A stretch of 21,789 nucleotides of DNA from Ovoidimarina sp039190895. GTDB lineage: Bacteria > Pseudomonadota > Alphaproteobacteria > Rhodobacterales > Rhodobacteraceae. Below the pieces are notes generated by a model. That model did no database searches, had not been told where the DNA came from, and saw only the letters and a list, made by a program, of their open reading frames with translations. Each line of letters starts with the position of its first letter. Within the stretch, counting starts at the first letter, position 1. Shown piece by piece: positions 1 to 6,591 of the stretch. The translations under genes were made by a program, and so were the position numbers. The DNA lies in NCBI GenBank assembly GCA_039190895.1, contig JBCCXY010000059.1:1-21789 (forward strand), written 5' to 3'.

Positions 1-16
1 GCCAGCCCCCCGGACC

Positions 17-45
17 CCCCGGGATATTTTCGAAAAAGAAGAAGT
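17..45 (+). repeat. Dispersed intergenic element, copy 1
   Basis: This stretch has a C-rich head ending CCGGG, then ATATTTTCGAAAAAG, then AAGAAG. The core TTTTCGAAAA is a perfect palindrome. It lies just beyond the 3' end of the tetR-like gene. A related sequence with the same order of blocks (CCGG, then a TATTTT core, then AAGATGAAG) occurs on the minus strand at 10457-10483. From memory, similar C-rich/TATTTT/GAAG strings are common between genes in Rhodobacterales, but I cannot confirm this here. The role is unknown; it may be part of a transcript end. Confidence 0.4.
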
Positions 46-57
46 GGCAGGGGCGTC

Positions 58-630
58 TTATAATCGGGAGAGGCCAGTTGCGATCTCATCGGCGATTGCG
101 GCGGCATCTACGCCAGGACGTTCGGCTGAGACGCGGAGGCCCAGGAGGTCGGACTGGTACCGGCGGGCGAGTTGGGTGGGGTCGTGTGTGGCTGCGATCA
201 GTCCCTGGGACTGGGCCTCGCGAAACAGGTCGGCGAAGCTGGCTTCCATGTCCAGAAGATGCGCGTTGGCTTGTTCGGCCAGAGGGTGATCGCGGCTCTG
301 CAACTCCAGAAACGTCTTCGACAGCATGCAGGCCTTCGCAGGCGCACCGGAGTTACGCACGATTTGGTCCGGTAGAGCCTGGAGCGCCCCAAGCGGGCCG
401 TGTTGTCCCGCGAGAGTTCGCAGGTTTTCCTGCCCGTCCTCGAAGTACCGCTCTAACGCCAGCCCAAACAGCGCGTCTTTTGAGCCGAAGGCCGCGTAAA
501 AGCTGCCGGGTTTGACCTTCAGCCCCTCTTCCAGATCCTTGAGCGACGTCCCCGCCCACCCACGAGCCCAAAACAGGTCGCGGGCGCGGTTGATCAGGTC
601 GTCTCGGTCGAATTCCGGCTTGCGGGGCAT
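58..630 (-). CDS. TetR/AcrR family transcriptional regulator
   Basis: This 190-aa protein has the length and layout of a TetR repressor. An N-terminal helix-turn-helix occupies roughly residues 8-55, with the recognition-helix segment VKPGSFYAAFGSKDALF typical of the family. The rest is an all-helical ligand-binding and dimerisation domain whose inducer cannot be predicted. The ATG at 630 is the first codon of the natural N-terminus (MPRKPEFDRDDLI). It diverges from an AhpD-like gene, and the 98-bp gap holds two related palindromes. It probably represses both itself and that neighbour, the usual arrangement for local TetR regulators. The inducer might be an electrophile or oxidant, given the neighbour's family, but that is inference. 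Confidence 0.9.
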   Translation of the reverse strand: MPRKPEFDRDDLINRARDLFWARGWAGTSLKDLEEGLKVKPGSFYAAFGSKDALFGLALERYFEDGQENLRTLAGQHGPLGALQALPDQIVRNSGAPAKACMLSKTFLELQSRDHPLAEQANAHLLDMEASFADLFREAQSQGLIAATHDPTQLARRYQSDLLGLRVSAERPGVDAAAIADEIATGLSRL

Positions 631-643
631 GGATCACCAATTC

Positions 644-659
644 TTGAGCGCTCGCTCTA
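644..659. promoter_or_regulatory. Putative TetR operator 1 (imperfect)
   Basis: TTGAGCGCTCGCTCTA pairs in 6 of 8 positions around its centre and matches operator 2 in the outer TTGAG and CTC blocks. The two centres are 25 bp apart. It sits between the divergent TetR and AhpD-like genes, closer to the tetR start. A TAATAT/TATAGT stretch just right of it could be a -10 region, but no convincing -35 accompanies it. Confidence 0.55.
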
Positions 660-668
660 ATATAGTTC

Positions 669-684
669 TTGAGTGATCACTCAA
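669..684. promoter_or_regulatory. Putative TetR operator 2 (perfect palindrome)
   Basis: TTGAGTGATCACTCAA is a perfect 16-bp palindrome in the gap between the divergent genes, the kind of site a TetR dimer binds. On the minus strand its right half reads TTGAGT and lies 16 bp from TATTAG, giving a weak -35/-10 pair for tetR. Repression by occlusion would then be possible. Its first TTG is in frame with the downstream gene but is operator DNA, not a start codon. Confidence 0.65.
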
Positions 685-728
685 CAAGCACTAAGTCCGC
701 CAATGTCACACAACGCAAAGGCAAGACG

Positions 729-1301
729 ATGACCGATTTCCCATCCCATACGCTCGAAACCGCACCCGAAGGCTCCAAGCCGCTTTTGGAGAACTCCCAG
801 AAGGCGTTTGGCCGCCTGCCCGGCCTGCACAAGGTCCTTGCCGAAAGCCCGCAGGCGTTCGAGGGCTATCAGGTGCTGCACAAGCTGTTCACTGAGACGG
901 AGTTCGATGCCGATGAATTGACCGTCGTCTGGCAGTCGATCAATGTCGAGCATGAGTGCCACTATTGCGTCCCGGCCCATACCGGGATCGCGAAGATGAT
1001 GAAGGTCTCGGACGAGATTACTGACGCGCTTCGCAATGAGACGCCGCTGCCAACCGCAAAGTTGGAGGCGCTGCGGACGTTTACGCTGCAAATGGTGCGG
1101 TCACGCGGGAATGTCTCCGAGGCTCAGATCGAGGCGTTTTTTGCCGCGGGCTATGGTCATCGGGCCGTGCTCGACGTGGTGCTGGGCCTCGCGCAGAAGA
1201 CGATGTCGAACTACGTGAACCATATGGCGCAGACACCGGTCGACGATGTGTTCAAGCCGCTGTTGTGGACACGCTCTGCCACACCGATTGCTGCGGAGTA
1301 A
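729..1301 (+). CDS. Carboxymuconolactone decarboxylase / AhpD-like family protein
   Basis: This 190-aa protein belongs to the AhpD-like alkylhydroperoxidase / carboxymuconolactone decarboxylase superfamily. The signature is CHYCVPAH: Cys77-X2-Cys80-X3-His84, preceded by glutamates at 74 and 76, matching the E-(x)n-CxxC-x3-H redox centre of AhpD. Such proteins reduce peroxides or act on related substrates through the paired cysteines. The substrate here is unknown. I place the start at the ATG at 729 (MTDFPSHTLE) because the longer reading begins with a TTG inside a perfect palindromic operator. It diverges from a TetR regulator and is probably controlled by it. The 3' end faces the ASKHA gene across about 200 bp containing hairpins. 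Confidence 0.85.
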   Translation: MTDFPSHTLETAPEGSKPLLENSQKAFGRLPGLHKVLAESPQAFEGYQVLHKLFTETEFDADELTVVWQSINVEHECHYCVPAHTGIAKMMKVSDEITDALRNETPLPTAKLEALRTFTLQMVRSRGNVSEAQIEAFFAAGYGHRAVLDVVLGLAQKTMSNYVNHMAQTPVDDVFKPLLWTRSATPIAAE

Positions 1302-1331
1302 TCGCTTGGCGCGCAGCAACCGAGCCGCGTG

Positions 1332-1353
1332 TCGCCGGGCCCAGGTCCGGCGA
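1332..1353. terminator. Hairpin between convergent genes (A)
   Basis: TCGCCGG at 1332-1338 pairs with CCGGCGA at 1347-1353 around an 8-nt loop containing CAGGT. It lies 31 bp beyond the stop of the AhpD-like gene and has no T-run. It resembles hairpin B, 93 bp further on. It may help end transcription or protect the 3' end. Confidence 0.4.
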
Positions 1354-1424
1354 TCCGACGATCTTGCAGGGCGCTTTATTGTTGGGTTCCGCCGTCGCTC
1401 AACGCGATGCGCTGGCTGATACAT

Positions 1425-1453
1425 ATCGCCGGGCCTCAGGTGGGCCCGGCGAT
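1425..1453. terminator. Hairpin between convergent genes (B)
   Basis: ATCGCCGGGCC at 1425-1435 pairs perfectly with GGCCCGGCGAT at 1443-1453, leaving a 7-nt loop TCAGGTG. This very stable 11-bp stem is about 50 bp beyond the 3' end of the ASKHA gene and 124 bp beyond that of the AhpD-like gene. There is no U-tract, so intrinsic termination is not assured. Confidence 0.5.
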
Positions 1454-1501
1454 GCGCGGCGGCCTTCGGCCTTGATTCCGCGCAGGCAGTGGTTCGACCG
1501 A

Positions 1502-3520
1502 TTAGGCGCGGCGCCGCCGTCGCCGCCCGCCTTCGCTGTCGCCGGCGTTGAACGCCACCTCGGGCAAAGGAACTGCGGCGCGAAGGTGCGGGAACGGCGC
1601 CGTGGCGTGGGGCACGGCGTTGGCCGCGACGAAGTGCTCCTGAAAGCGGGGCTCGACGGCGGTTTCGACCTTGGTCACGCGGTTTACGATCTCTTCAATG
1701 CGGGTCCGGTCGCCGAGGTTGCACAGCGCCATACGCGCGCCCGTCCCGGCGGCGTTGCCCGCGCTGGTCACCCGGTCAAGCGCGCAATCCGGGATCATAC
1801 CCAGAACCATCGCGTGTTTGGGCGAGATATGCGCACCGAACGCCCCGGCGAGCACGACGCGATCCACCGTGTCGGTCCCGATTTCGTCCATCAAGAGCCG
1901 CGCGCCTGCGTAAAGCGCTGACTTCGCGAGCTGAATCGCGCGGATATCTCCCTGCGTGACAAGGATGCGCGGCCCCCCGTCGGCGGTGCCATCGTGGAGG
2001 AGGTACGCGTGTGTCCGCCCCTCCGGGATCATCCGGGGGGTGCCGGTTTGCTCGGCGGAGCCCAGAAGGCCGCCCGGGTCCATCAGCCCCGCCATGCGCA
2101 ATTCGGCTACGGCTTCGATGATGCCCGAGCCGCAGATCCCCGTGATGCCGGTGTCGGCGGTGCGGGTCGCGAAGTCGGGGTCGTCGGACCACAGGTCGCA
2201 GCCGATGACGCGGAAGCGCGGTTCCTTGGTGACGGGGTCGATCTCAACGCGTTCGATGGCGCCGGGAGCGGCGCGTTGGCCGGATGAGATCTGGGCGCCC
2301 TCGAATGCGGGCCCGGTGGGCGACGAACATGCCAGGACGCGGCGCTTGTCGCCGAGCTGGATCTCGGCGTTTGTGCCGACATCAACCACGAGGACGAGGT
2401 CGTCGGATTGGTCCGGGCGTTCGGACAGCGTCACGGCGGCGGCGTCGGCGCCCACATGGCCTGCGATGCAGGGCAGGACATAGATGCGGGCGTTGGGGTT
2501 GGTGTTGGTGAGGCCAAGTTCGCGCACGTCGAGTGTCGCGCTGCCAGAGGTGGCCAGCGCGAAGGGGGCCTGGCCCAGTTCCACCGGGTCGATGCCAAGC
2601 AGCAGGTGGTGCATCACGGGGTTGCAGACAAAGACGGCCTCAACGATCTGGCGGGCGTCGATCTCGGCCTCTTGGGCGAGGGTCTCGGCCAGGGTACTGA
2701 TGGCATCGCGGACGGCAGCGGTCATCTCGACATCGCCGCCGGGGTTCATCATCGAATAGCTGACGCGGCTCATCAGGTCTTCGCCGAAGCGGATCTGCGG
2801 GTTCATGATCCCGGCGGAGGCGGCGACGTCGCCGGTGGCGAGGTCGGTCAGGTGCGCGGCGATGGTGGTAGAACCAAGGTCGATGGCGAGGCCGTAAAGC
2901 GGGCCTTCGTAGTACCCCGGCCACACATCCAGGACGCGCCCGTCGTGATGCAGCGCGACGGTCACGGTCCAGTTCCCCTTCCGCAGAGCCGTCTGCAGAC
3001 GGGCGAGGACGTGGAGCGGTGCGGTGATCTTCTCGACATTCCACTGCGTTTTCAATGCATTGGCGAGGCGTTCGAGGTCGCCCGAAGGCTCGTGCATGTC
3101 GGGTTCTTCGACCTCGACGAGGACGAGGCGGGTGGCCGGATCCATCACGATGGGGCGGGTGGACGCGGCCTTGCGGACGACCTGTTTGTGAACCTGGCTT
3201 TCGGGGGGAACGTCGATGACGATGTCGGACTGGATCTGCGCCTGACATCCCAGGCGACGGCCCGGCTTCAGCCCGCGCTTTTCGTCATAGCGGGCTTCGA
3301 CGGCATTCCAGTCGGACAGGGCGGTGTTGCTGACGGTAACGCCGTGCTTCGGAAACTCCCCCACCCCCGGGCTGACCTGACACTTTGAGCAGATGCCGCG
3401 CCCGCCGCAGACCGAATCGAGATCGACCCCAAGCTGGCGCGCGGCGGCCAGAACTGTCGTCCCGGCAGAGACTCGGCCGCGCTTGCCGGAAGGCGTAAAT
3501 ATTACGAGGGGGTCGCTCAT
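1502..3520 (-). CDS. [2Fe-2S]/ASKHA protein, corrinoid-activating RACo/RamA-like (DUF4445)
   Basis: This 672-aa protein has an N-terminal plant-type ferredoxin domain with the cluster ligands Cys38-X5-Cys44-X2-Cys47 and Cys92. A linker leads to a large ASKHA ATPase domain: phosphate-1 loop AIDLGSTT (212-219), phosphate-2 loop VVDVGTNAEIQLG (378-390), GICGSGIIEA (461-470), TQGDIRAIQLAKSAL (522-536) and the adenosine motif VVLAGAFGAHI (555-565). Proteins of this build reduce the cobalt of corrinoid proteins at the expense of ATP, so that methyl transfer can resume. The C-terminal [4Fe-4S] domain of methanogen RamA is absent; instead the protein ends in six consecutive arginines. I start at the ATG at 3520 (MSDPLVIFTP) because the ferredoxin fold begins there; an in-frame ATG at 3616 would add 32 unconserved residues. 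No corrinoid protein or methyltransferase is adjacent, so its partner lies elsewhere. Confidence 0.87.
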   Translation of the reverse strand: MSDPLVIFTPSGKRGRVSAGTTVLAAARQLGVDLDSVCGGRGICSKCQVSPGVGEFPKHGVTVSNTALSDWNAVEARYDEKRGLKPGRRLGCQAQIQSDIVIDVPPESQVHKQVVRKAASTRPIVMDPATRLVLVEVEEPDMHEPSGDLERLANALKTQWNVEKITAPLHVLARLQTALRKGNWTVTVALHHDGRVLDVWPGYYEGPLYGLAIDLGSTTIAAHLTDLATGDVAASAGIMNPQIRFGEDLMSRVSYSMMNPGGDVEMTAAVRDAISTLAETLAQEAEIDARQIVEAVFVCNPVMHHLLLGIDPVELGQAPFALATSGSATLDVRELGLTNTNPNARIYVLPCIAGHVGADAAAVTLSERPDQSDDLVLVVDVGTNAEIQLGDKRRVLACSSPTGPAFEGAQISSGQRAAPGAIERVEIDPVTKEPRFRVIGCDLWSDDPDFATRTADTGITGICGSGIIEAVAELRMAGLMDPGGLLGSAEQTGTPRMIPEGRTHAYLLHDGTADGGPRILVTQGDIRAIQLAKSALYAGARLLMDEIGTDTVDRVVLAGAFGAHISPKHAMVLGMIPDCALDRVTSAGNAAGTGARMALCNLGDRTRIEEIVNRVTKVETAVEPRFQEHFVAANAVPHATAPFPHLRAAVPLPEVAFNAGDSEGGRRRRRRA

Positions 3521-3696
3521 TATTGTTTCACCAAAGCGTTGCCGTTTTGCACTGTTTACCGGGTTCCCGCCGATGCGAAAGGCGGTGCGCGGCACAAAAT
3601 CGCGCATTGGCGGCATGGCGCGACTCGGGGCGTTGCATTGCCCCTGACGTAGGGTCTTTTTCGGGAAAAACAGTTCTCCGAGCAGAGAGTTTCCCC

Positions 3697-3954
3697 GTGA
3701 ACGGCATTATTATTGTTTTGATCCCGATTGTTTACATCACCCTGCAATGGGCAGCCTTGGCGCGGATGCGCGATGGGTGGCAGGTTGCGGCGGTTCTTCC
3801 GGCTGCGTTCATGTTCGGTGCGCTGTTGCTGCTGGTCGTGGGGCTGCTGACGCAGGCTGATCTCGCGGCGGCGGCGATCATTATCGGACTGCCCCTGGCG
3901 ACGGCCTATCTCATCATTCTCTGGCCCCTGCATCTGGCGCTGAACCGCAACTGA
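3697..3954 (+). CDS. Small hydrophobic membrane protein, unknown
   Basis: This 85-aa protein starting with GTG at 3697 is almost entirely hydrophobic, with about three membrane spans near residues 3-20, 30-50 and 56-78. The first loop (ARMRDGWQ) is charged and the C-terminus is LALNRN. I recognise no family and assign no function. The GTG is chosen because the first membrane helix begins right after it and the purine-rich AGCAGAGAG lies about 7 nt upstream; the longer open frame reaches back into the region divergent from the ASKHA gene. The next gene begins about 58 bp downstream on the same strand, so co-transcription is likely. Confidence 0.6.
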   Translation: MNGIIIVLIPIVYITLQWAALARMRDGWQVAAVLPAAFMFGALLLLVVGLLTQADLAAAAIIIGLPLATAYLIILWPLHLALNRN

Positions 3955-4012
3955 CGCGTCGCGCGATCCGTGGTATCCTTGGTCATTCAATTTTGATCAG
4001 GGGACGATGGTT

Positions 4013-4543
4013 ATGCGCATTTTGAAGTGGCTTCTCGGGATCGTTGTTGGTCTGGCGGTGGTGTTTGTGGCGGGCGGCATGCTGCTGCCGCGCAACGTGG
4101 ATATCGCGCGTTCGATTGAGATCGATGCCCCGCCCGAGGCGGTGTTTCCCCACGTGAACAGTCTGAAGGCGGCAGAGGCGTGGTCGCCGTGGCTGGGGCT
4201 CGATCCCGATGTGGCGCTGACGTATGAGGGCCCGGATGAGGGCGTGGGCGCGAAGCTGGCGTGGCAGTCGGAGCATCCGAATGTGGGCAACGGGAAGCAG
4301 GAGATCACGCTGTCGGAAGAGAACGCGCGCGTCGAAACGGCGCTGGATTTCGGCGACATGGGGACGGCGACGGCGAGCTATGTGCTGGTCGAGAAAGGCG
4401 GCGGGACGGAGATCACGTGGGGGCTGGGGCTCGACATGGGGGCGGGCCCCGTGGGGCGCTGGTTCGGGCTGATGATGGACGGGCAGGTTGGCGCGGATTA
4501 CGAGACCGGGTTGCAGAACCTGAAGGCGCTGGTCGAAGGCTAG
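4013..4543 (+). CDS. SRPBCC / polyketide cyclase-like protein with N-terminal membrane anchor
   Basis: This 176-aa protein has one N-terminal hydrophobic helix (about residues 4-25) followed by an SRPBCC (START/Bet v1-like) fold, recognised from the opening pattern RSIEIDAPPEAVFPHVNSLK and the W-SPW segment. Such domains bind hydrophobic ligands in a deep cavity, and this subgroup has no assigned reaction. The helix would tether the domain to the inner membrane, probably facing the periplasm. ATGs at 4007 and 4013 are both in frame; I prefer 4013 because AGGGG at 3999-4003 is 9 nt from it but only 3 nt from the first. The stop codon overlaps the GTG of the next gene by one base. Confidence 0.75.
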   Translation: MRILKWLLGIVVGLAVVFVAGGMLLPRNVDIARSIEIDAPPEAVFPHVNSLKAAEAWSPWLGLDPDVALTYEGPDEGVGAKLAWQSEHPNVGNGKQEITLSEENARVETALDFGDMGTATASYVLVEKGGGTEITWGLGLDMGAGPVGRWFGLMMDGQVGADYETGLQNLKALVEG

Positions 4544-5013
4544 TGCGGACTCTTGTGGTCCTTTCCTGGCTGGCGTCAGGCGCGGCAGCGTCGGCTTGCG
4601 GGACGGAGCTTTTGTCCTGCGAGATCGGGTCGAAGCGGCTGTCGCTGTGTCTGACGGATCGTTCGGTGACCTACACCTTCGGGCCCGAGGCTGAGCCGGA
4701 ACTGGCGTTGGAGCGGGATGTTCTGGACGTGGATTACGTCCCGTGGGCCGGCGTCGGGCGGACGTTGTATGAAAGCGTTCGGCTGGAGAATGGCGGGTAT
4801 GTCTATGAGGTTTGGCACGGGATTGACCGGCTGGATCTGGATGCGGTTCTGGAGGGCGGCGTGACGGTCTCGCGCGGGGAGGAGAGCATTGCGGCGCTGC
4901 GCTGTGATGCGGGCAGCGCGGAGGGGAACATTTATCCGCTGTTCGAGGCGATTGAGGCGGCGGGGCGGTGTTTTTCGTTGGAGACCCGGGTTTGGGGAGC
5001 GTGCGGGGAGTAG
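4543..5013 (+). CDS. Secreted six-cysteine protein, unknown
   Basis: This 156-aa protein starts with GTG at 4543, which shares one base with the preceding TAG (TAGTG), indicating translational coupling to the SRPBCC gene. Residues 1-18 form a signal peptide ending ASA. Cleavage would leave Cys19 at the N-terminus, although the sequence before it is a poor lipobox. Six cysteines (19, 26, 36, 121, 143, 154) could form three disulfides, fitting a periplasmic location. The body is acidic and aromatic (e.g. GGYVYEVWHGIDRLDLD). I recognise no family. Coupling with a membrane-anchored SRPBCC protein suggests that the two work together at the cell envelope. Confidence 0.65.
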   Translation: MRTLVVLSWLASGAAASACGTELLSCEIGSKRLSLCLTDRSVTYTFGPEAEPELALERDVLDVDYVPWAGVGRTLYESVRLENGGYVYEVWHGIDRLDLDAVLEGGVTVSRGEESIAALRCDAGSAEGNIYPLFEAIEAAGRCFSLETRVWGACGE

Positions 5014-5077
5014 TCTGCGGGCGCTCGTCGAGCTCTTTCGTGCTCGCCTCGCTTGGTCGGGCGTTGCACGTCGTGGA

Positions 5078-5101
5078 GTGCCGGGGTGAACCCCGGCCTA
5101 C
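5078..5101 (+). repeat. 24-bp palindromic intergenic repeat, copy 1
   Basis: The core GCCGGGGTGAACCCCGGC folds into a 7-bp stem with a TGAA loop, flanked by GT on the left and CTAC on the right. The whole 24-bp block recurs exactly in inverted orientation at 17559-17582. Both copies lie between the 3' ends of convergent genes. It looks like a REP-type element or a bidirectional transcript end. Confidence 0.7.
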
Positions 5102-5724
5102 CCGGGGGCCATTGCCGCCTTTAGGGCGGATAGCGTGGCGACGGGGTCGTCGGTGGACCAGAGTTCTTCGCCCAAAGCTAGGAAATCCGTGACGTTGCCG
5201 AGGCTGGCGACCGTGGCGGTGTCGTGGGCGCCTTCGGCGACGATGGGGACTTCGATCACCTCGGACCACCATTCAAAAAGCCCTCGCTCCGCGATGCTCC
5301 CATCGCCCAAACCGGTATCGCGCACCGGGCCGAAGGCGACGTAGTCGGCCCCCTGCTCTGCCGCCGTCATGCCGTCGTGCCGGGATGCGCCGCAGAATGC
5401 GCCGACAATCGCGTCGCCCCCAAGGCTTTTGCGCACGTTACGCACCGACCGGGAGCCGTCGGTGAGGTGGACGCCGTCCAGCCCCAGCCGTTCGACAAGG
5501 CCCGAGTGCGTGTCGATCACCAGCGCGACCTCGGCGGCATGGCAGACCTCGCGCAGGGCATCCGCCGCGCGGGAGATGCGGTCTTCCTCCCACGTGGCCA
5601 GCGCGAGGCGGACGCAGGCAACCTCATGCGCGTCCAGCACGTGAGCGAGCGTCTTGGGGAAGTCGGACAGGCCGAACTCTGGCGGAGAGACGAGGTAGAG
5701 TTGCGGGGCGTCGCTTTCGGTCAT
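5098..5724 (-). CDS. ThiE-like (thiamine phosphate synthase family) protein, divergent
   Basis: This 208-aa TIM-barrel protein resembles thiamine phosphate synthase, which joins HMP-PP and thiazole phosphate. The recognisable parts are GLDGVHLTDG (81-90), VGAFCGASRH (107-116) and GADYVAFGPV (125-134). Several residues of canonical ThiE are missing. The LREK-type segment is replaced by VRLAL, the ND pair by DTHSG, the HLGQ motif by HLTD, and the TPTK phosphate loop after FGPV by RDTGLGDGS. It may therefore be a paralogue with another substrate rather than a working ThiE. The ATG at 5724 has GGAG 6 nt upstream. A VPLPA-CTERM gene precedes it on the same strand by 173 bp, and a repeat overlaps its 3' end. 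Confidence 0.75.
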   Translation of the reverse strand: MTESDAPQLYLVSPPEFGLSDFPKTLAHVLDAHEVACVRLALATWEEDRISRAADALREVCHAAEVALVIDTHSGLVERLGLDGVHLTDGSRSVRNVRKSLGGDAIVGAFCGASRHDGMTAAEQGADYVAFGPVRDTGLGDGSIAERGLFEWWSEVIEVPIVAEGAHDTATVASLGNVTDFLALGEELWSTDDPVATLSALKAAMAPG

Positions 5725-5850
5725 GCCGGGCTCCGGGTCTTACGGCTGCCGGGGCGTATAGACGGGAATTCAGCGGAGGGCCAAGGGTTTGCGCGTGGGA
5801 CGCGCTGACGCGCGTGCCTTCGGCGAGAGTATTTGTACCAAGCTGAACGA

Positions 5851-5901
5851 GCCCAGTTCTGCTCTGAACCGGGCCGACCAGGACCAAAAGGCCGTGTTCA
5901 G
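5851..5901 (-). other. Overlapping alternative hairpins after the VPLPA-CTERM gene
   Basis: CTGAACCGGGCC at 5864-5875 can pair in 10 of 12 positions with GGCCGTGTTCAG at 5890-5901, which includes the stop codon of the upstream gene. The middle segment GAACCGGGC (5866-5874) can instead pair in 8 of 9 positions with GCCCAGTTC (5851-5859). The two structures exclude each other. There is no U-tract. They lie between the CTERM gene and the ThiE-like gene on the minus strand. Confidence 0.4.
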
Positions 5902-6566
5902 CGCGTCGCTTTGCGGCGCAGCAGCGCGAGGCCGCCAATGCCAGCAAGCAGCAGGGGCAGGCCTGCGGGCAGCGGGATGGGGGCGACTTCGGGGGCCTCC
6001 GTAACCTCTGCGACAAGCTTTGGCGCGCAGTTAGAGAACTCGGACGAGCAGATGTCCGAGCCGCCGACGCTGAAGCTTGGGCTTTCGGACGCAAGGATAA
6101 AGCCCGCATGTGACGCGTCGACATCCGTGAGGCTTTGCAGGAAGGCGGTTACGTCGATCTCGAACTGTTGCGTGCCGTCAGCCTCGACAATCTCGATCGA
6201 TCCAACCTGCATCGCTAAGACGTCGGCATCGTCCACCGACACAATCCCGTCGCCCGAGAAGCCGTAGATGTCGATGCGCCCGTCGCGCGACGTACCCTGA
6301 TCCGTCAGGCTCAGAGTCGCCGAAGTCACGGTGGCGCCGAGACCCGAAAGGTCGAACTCAATGACCGACCGCCAGAATTGCGTGGTACCGAACGTCCGCA
6401 GAAACCCGTCGATCTGGCTGAGCAGGGCATCACCCGCACCGTTGCCGTCGCTATCGCGGATCGTCCGGTCGTCCGAAACGTTGAAGTCGAGCGTCGCGGC
6501 CGAGGCGCCCATTGGCAGCATCGACAGGGACAGGGCAGCTGCACCCAGAATTGCGGACAGTTTCAC
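5898..6566 (-). CDS. VPLPA-CTERM (PEP-CTERM-like) sorted surface protein
   Basis: This secreted protein of about 222 aa starts at the GTG at 6566 (KLSAILGAAAL follows), with AGGAG 7 nt upstream; the frame remains open to an ATG at 6593 without a better site. Residues 1-23 are a signal peptide ending ASA. The C-terminus has the tripartite sorting tail: IPLPAG near residue 197, a hydrophobic helix (LPLLLAGIGGLALL), then RRKATR. Proteins with this tail are thought to be processed by exosortase/archaeosortase-type enzymes in Rhodobacterales and other Gram-negatives. The middle (WRSVIEFDLSGL, VTSATLSL) resembles DNRLRE/CBM96-like beta domains, suggesting an adhesive or polysaccharide-associated role. 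No exosortase gene is in this window. Confidence 0.8.
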   Translation of the reverse strand: MKLSAILGAAALSLSMLPMGASAATLDFNVSDDRTIRDSDGNGAGDALLSQIDGFLRTFGTTQFWRSVIEFDLSGLGATVTSATLSLTDQGTSRDGRIDIYGFSGDGIVSVDDADVLAMQVGSIEIVEADGTQQFEIDVTAFLQSLTDVDASHAGFILASESPSFSVGGSDICSSEFSNCAPKLVAEVTEAPEVAPIPLPAGLPLLLAGIGGLALLRRKATR

Positions 6567-6591
6567 CGGGGGACTCCTCACTATGTCCAAC

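Noticed and set aside
669..728. TTG start giving 20 extra residues on the AhpD-like protein
   Set aside because: The TTG is the first half of a perfect palindromic operator; the natural N-terminus is the ATG at 729.
2408..3388. Plus-strand open frame of 326 codons opposite the ASKHA gene
   Set aside because: Gly/Asp/Val-rich shadow with no domain, antisense to a full-length recognisable protein.
3521..3616. 32-residue N-terminal extension of the ASKHA protein
   Set aside because: The ferredoxin domain starts directly after the ATG at 3520 and the extension has no domain-like features.
3627..3644. Hairpin GGGGC/GCCCC followed by TTTTT in the gap before the small membrane protein
   Set aside because: Short 5-bp stem, 12 bp from the T-run, upstream rather than downstream of genes; not a convincing terminator or riboswitch.
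3983..5272. Minus-strand open frame of 429 codons opposite the SRPBCC and six-cysteine genes
   Set aside because: Arg/Pro-rich antisense reading; the plus-strand frames have a membrane anchor, signal peptide and coupled start-stop arrangement.
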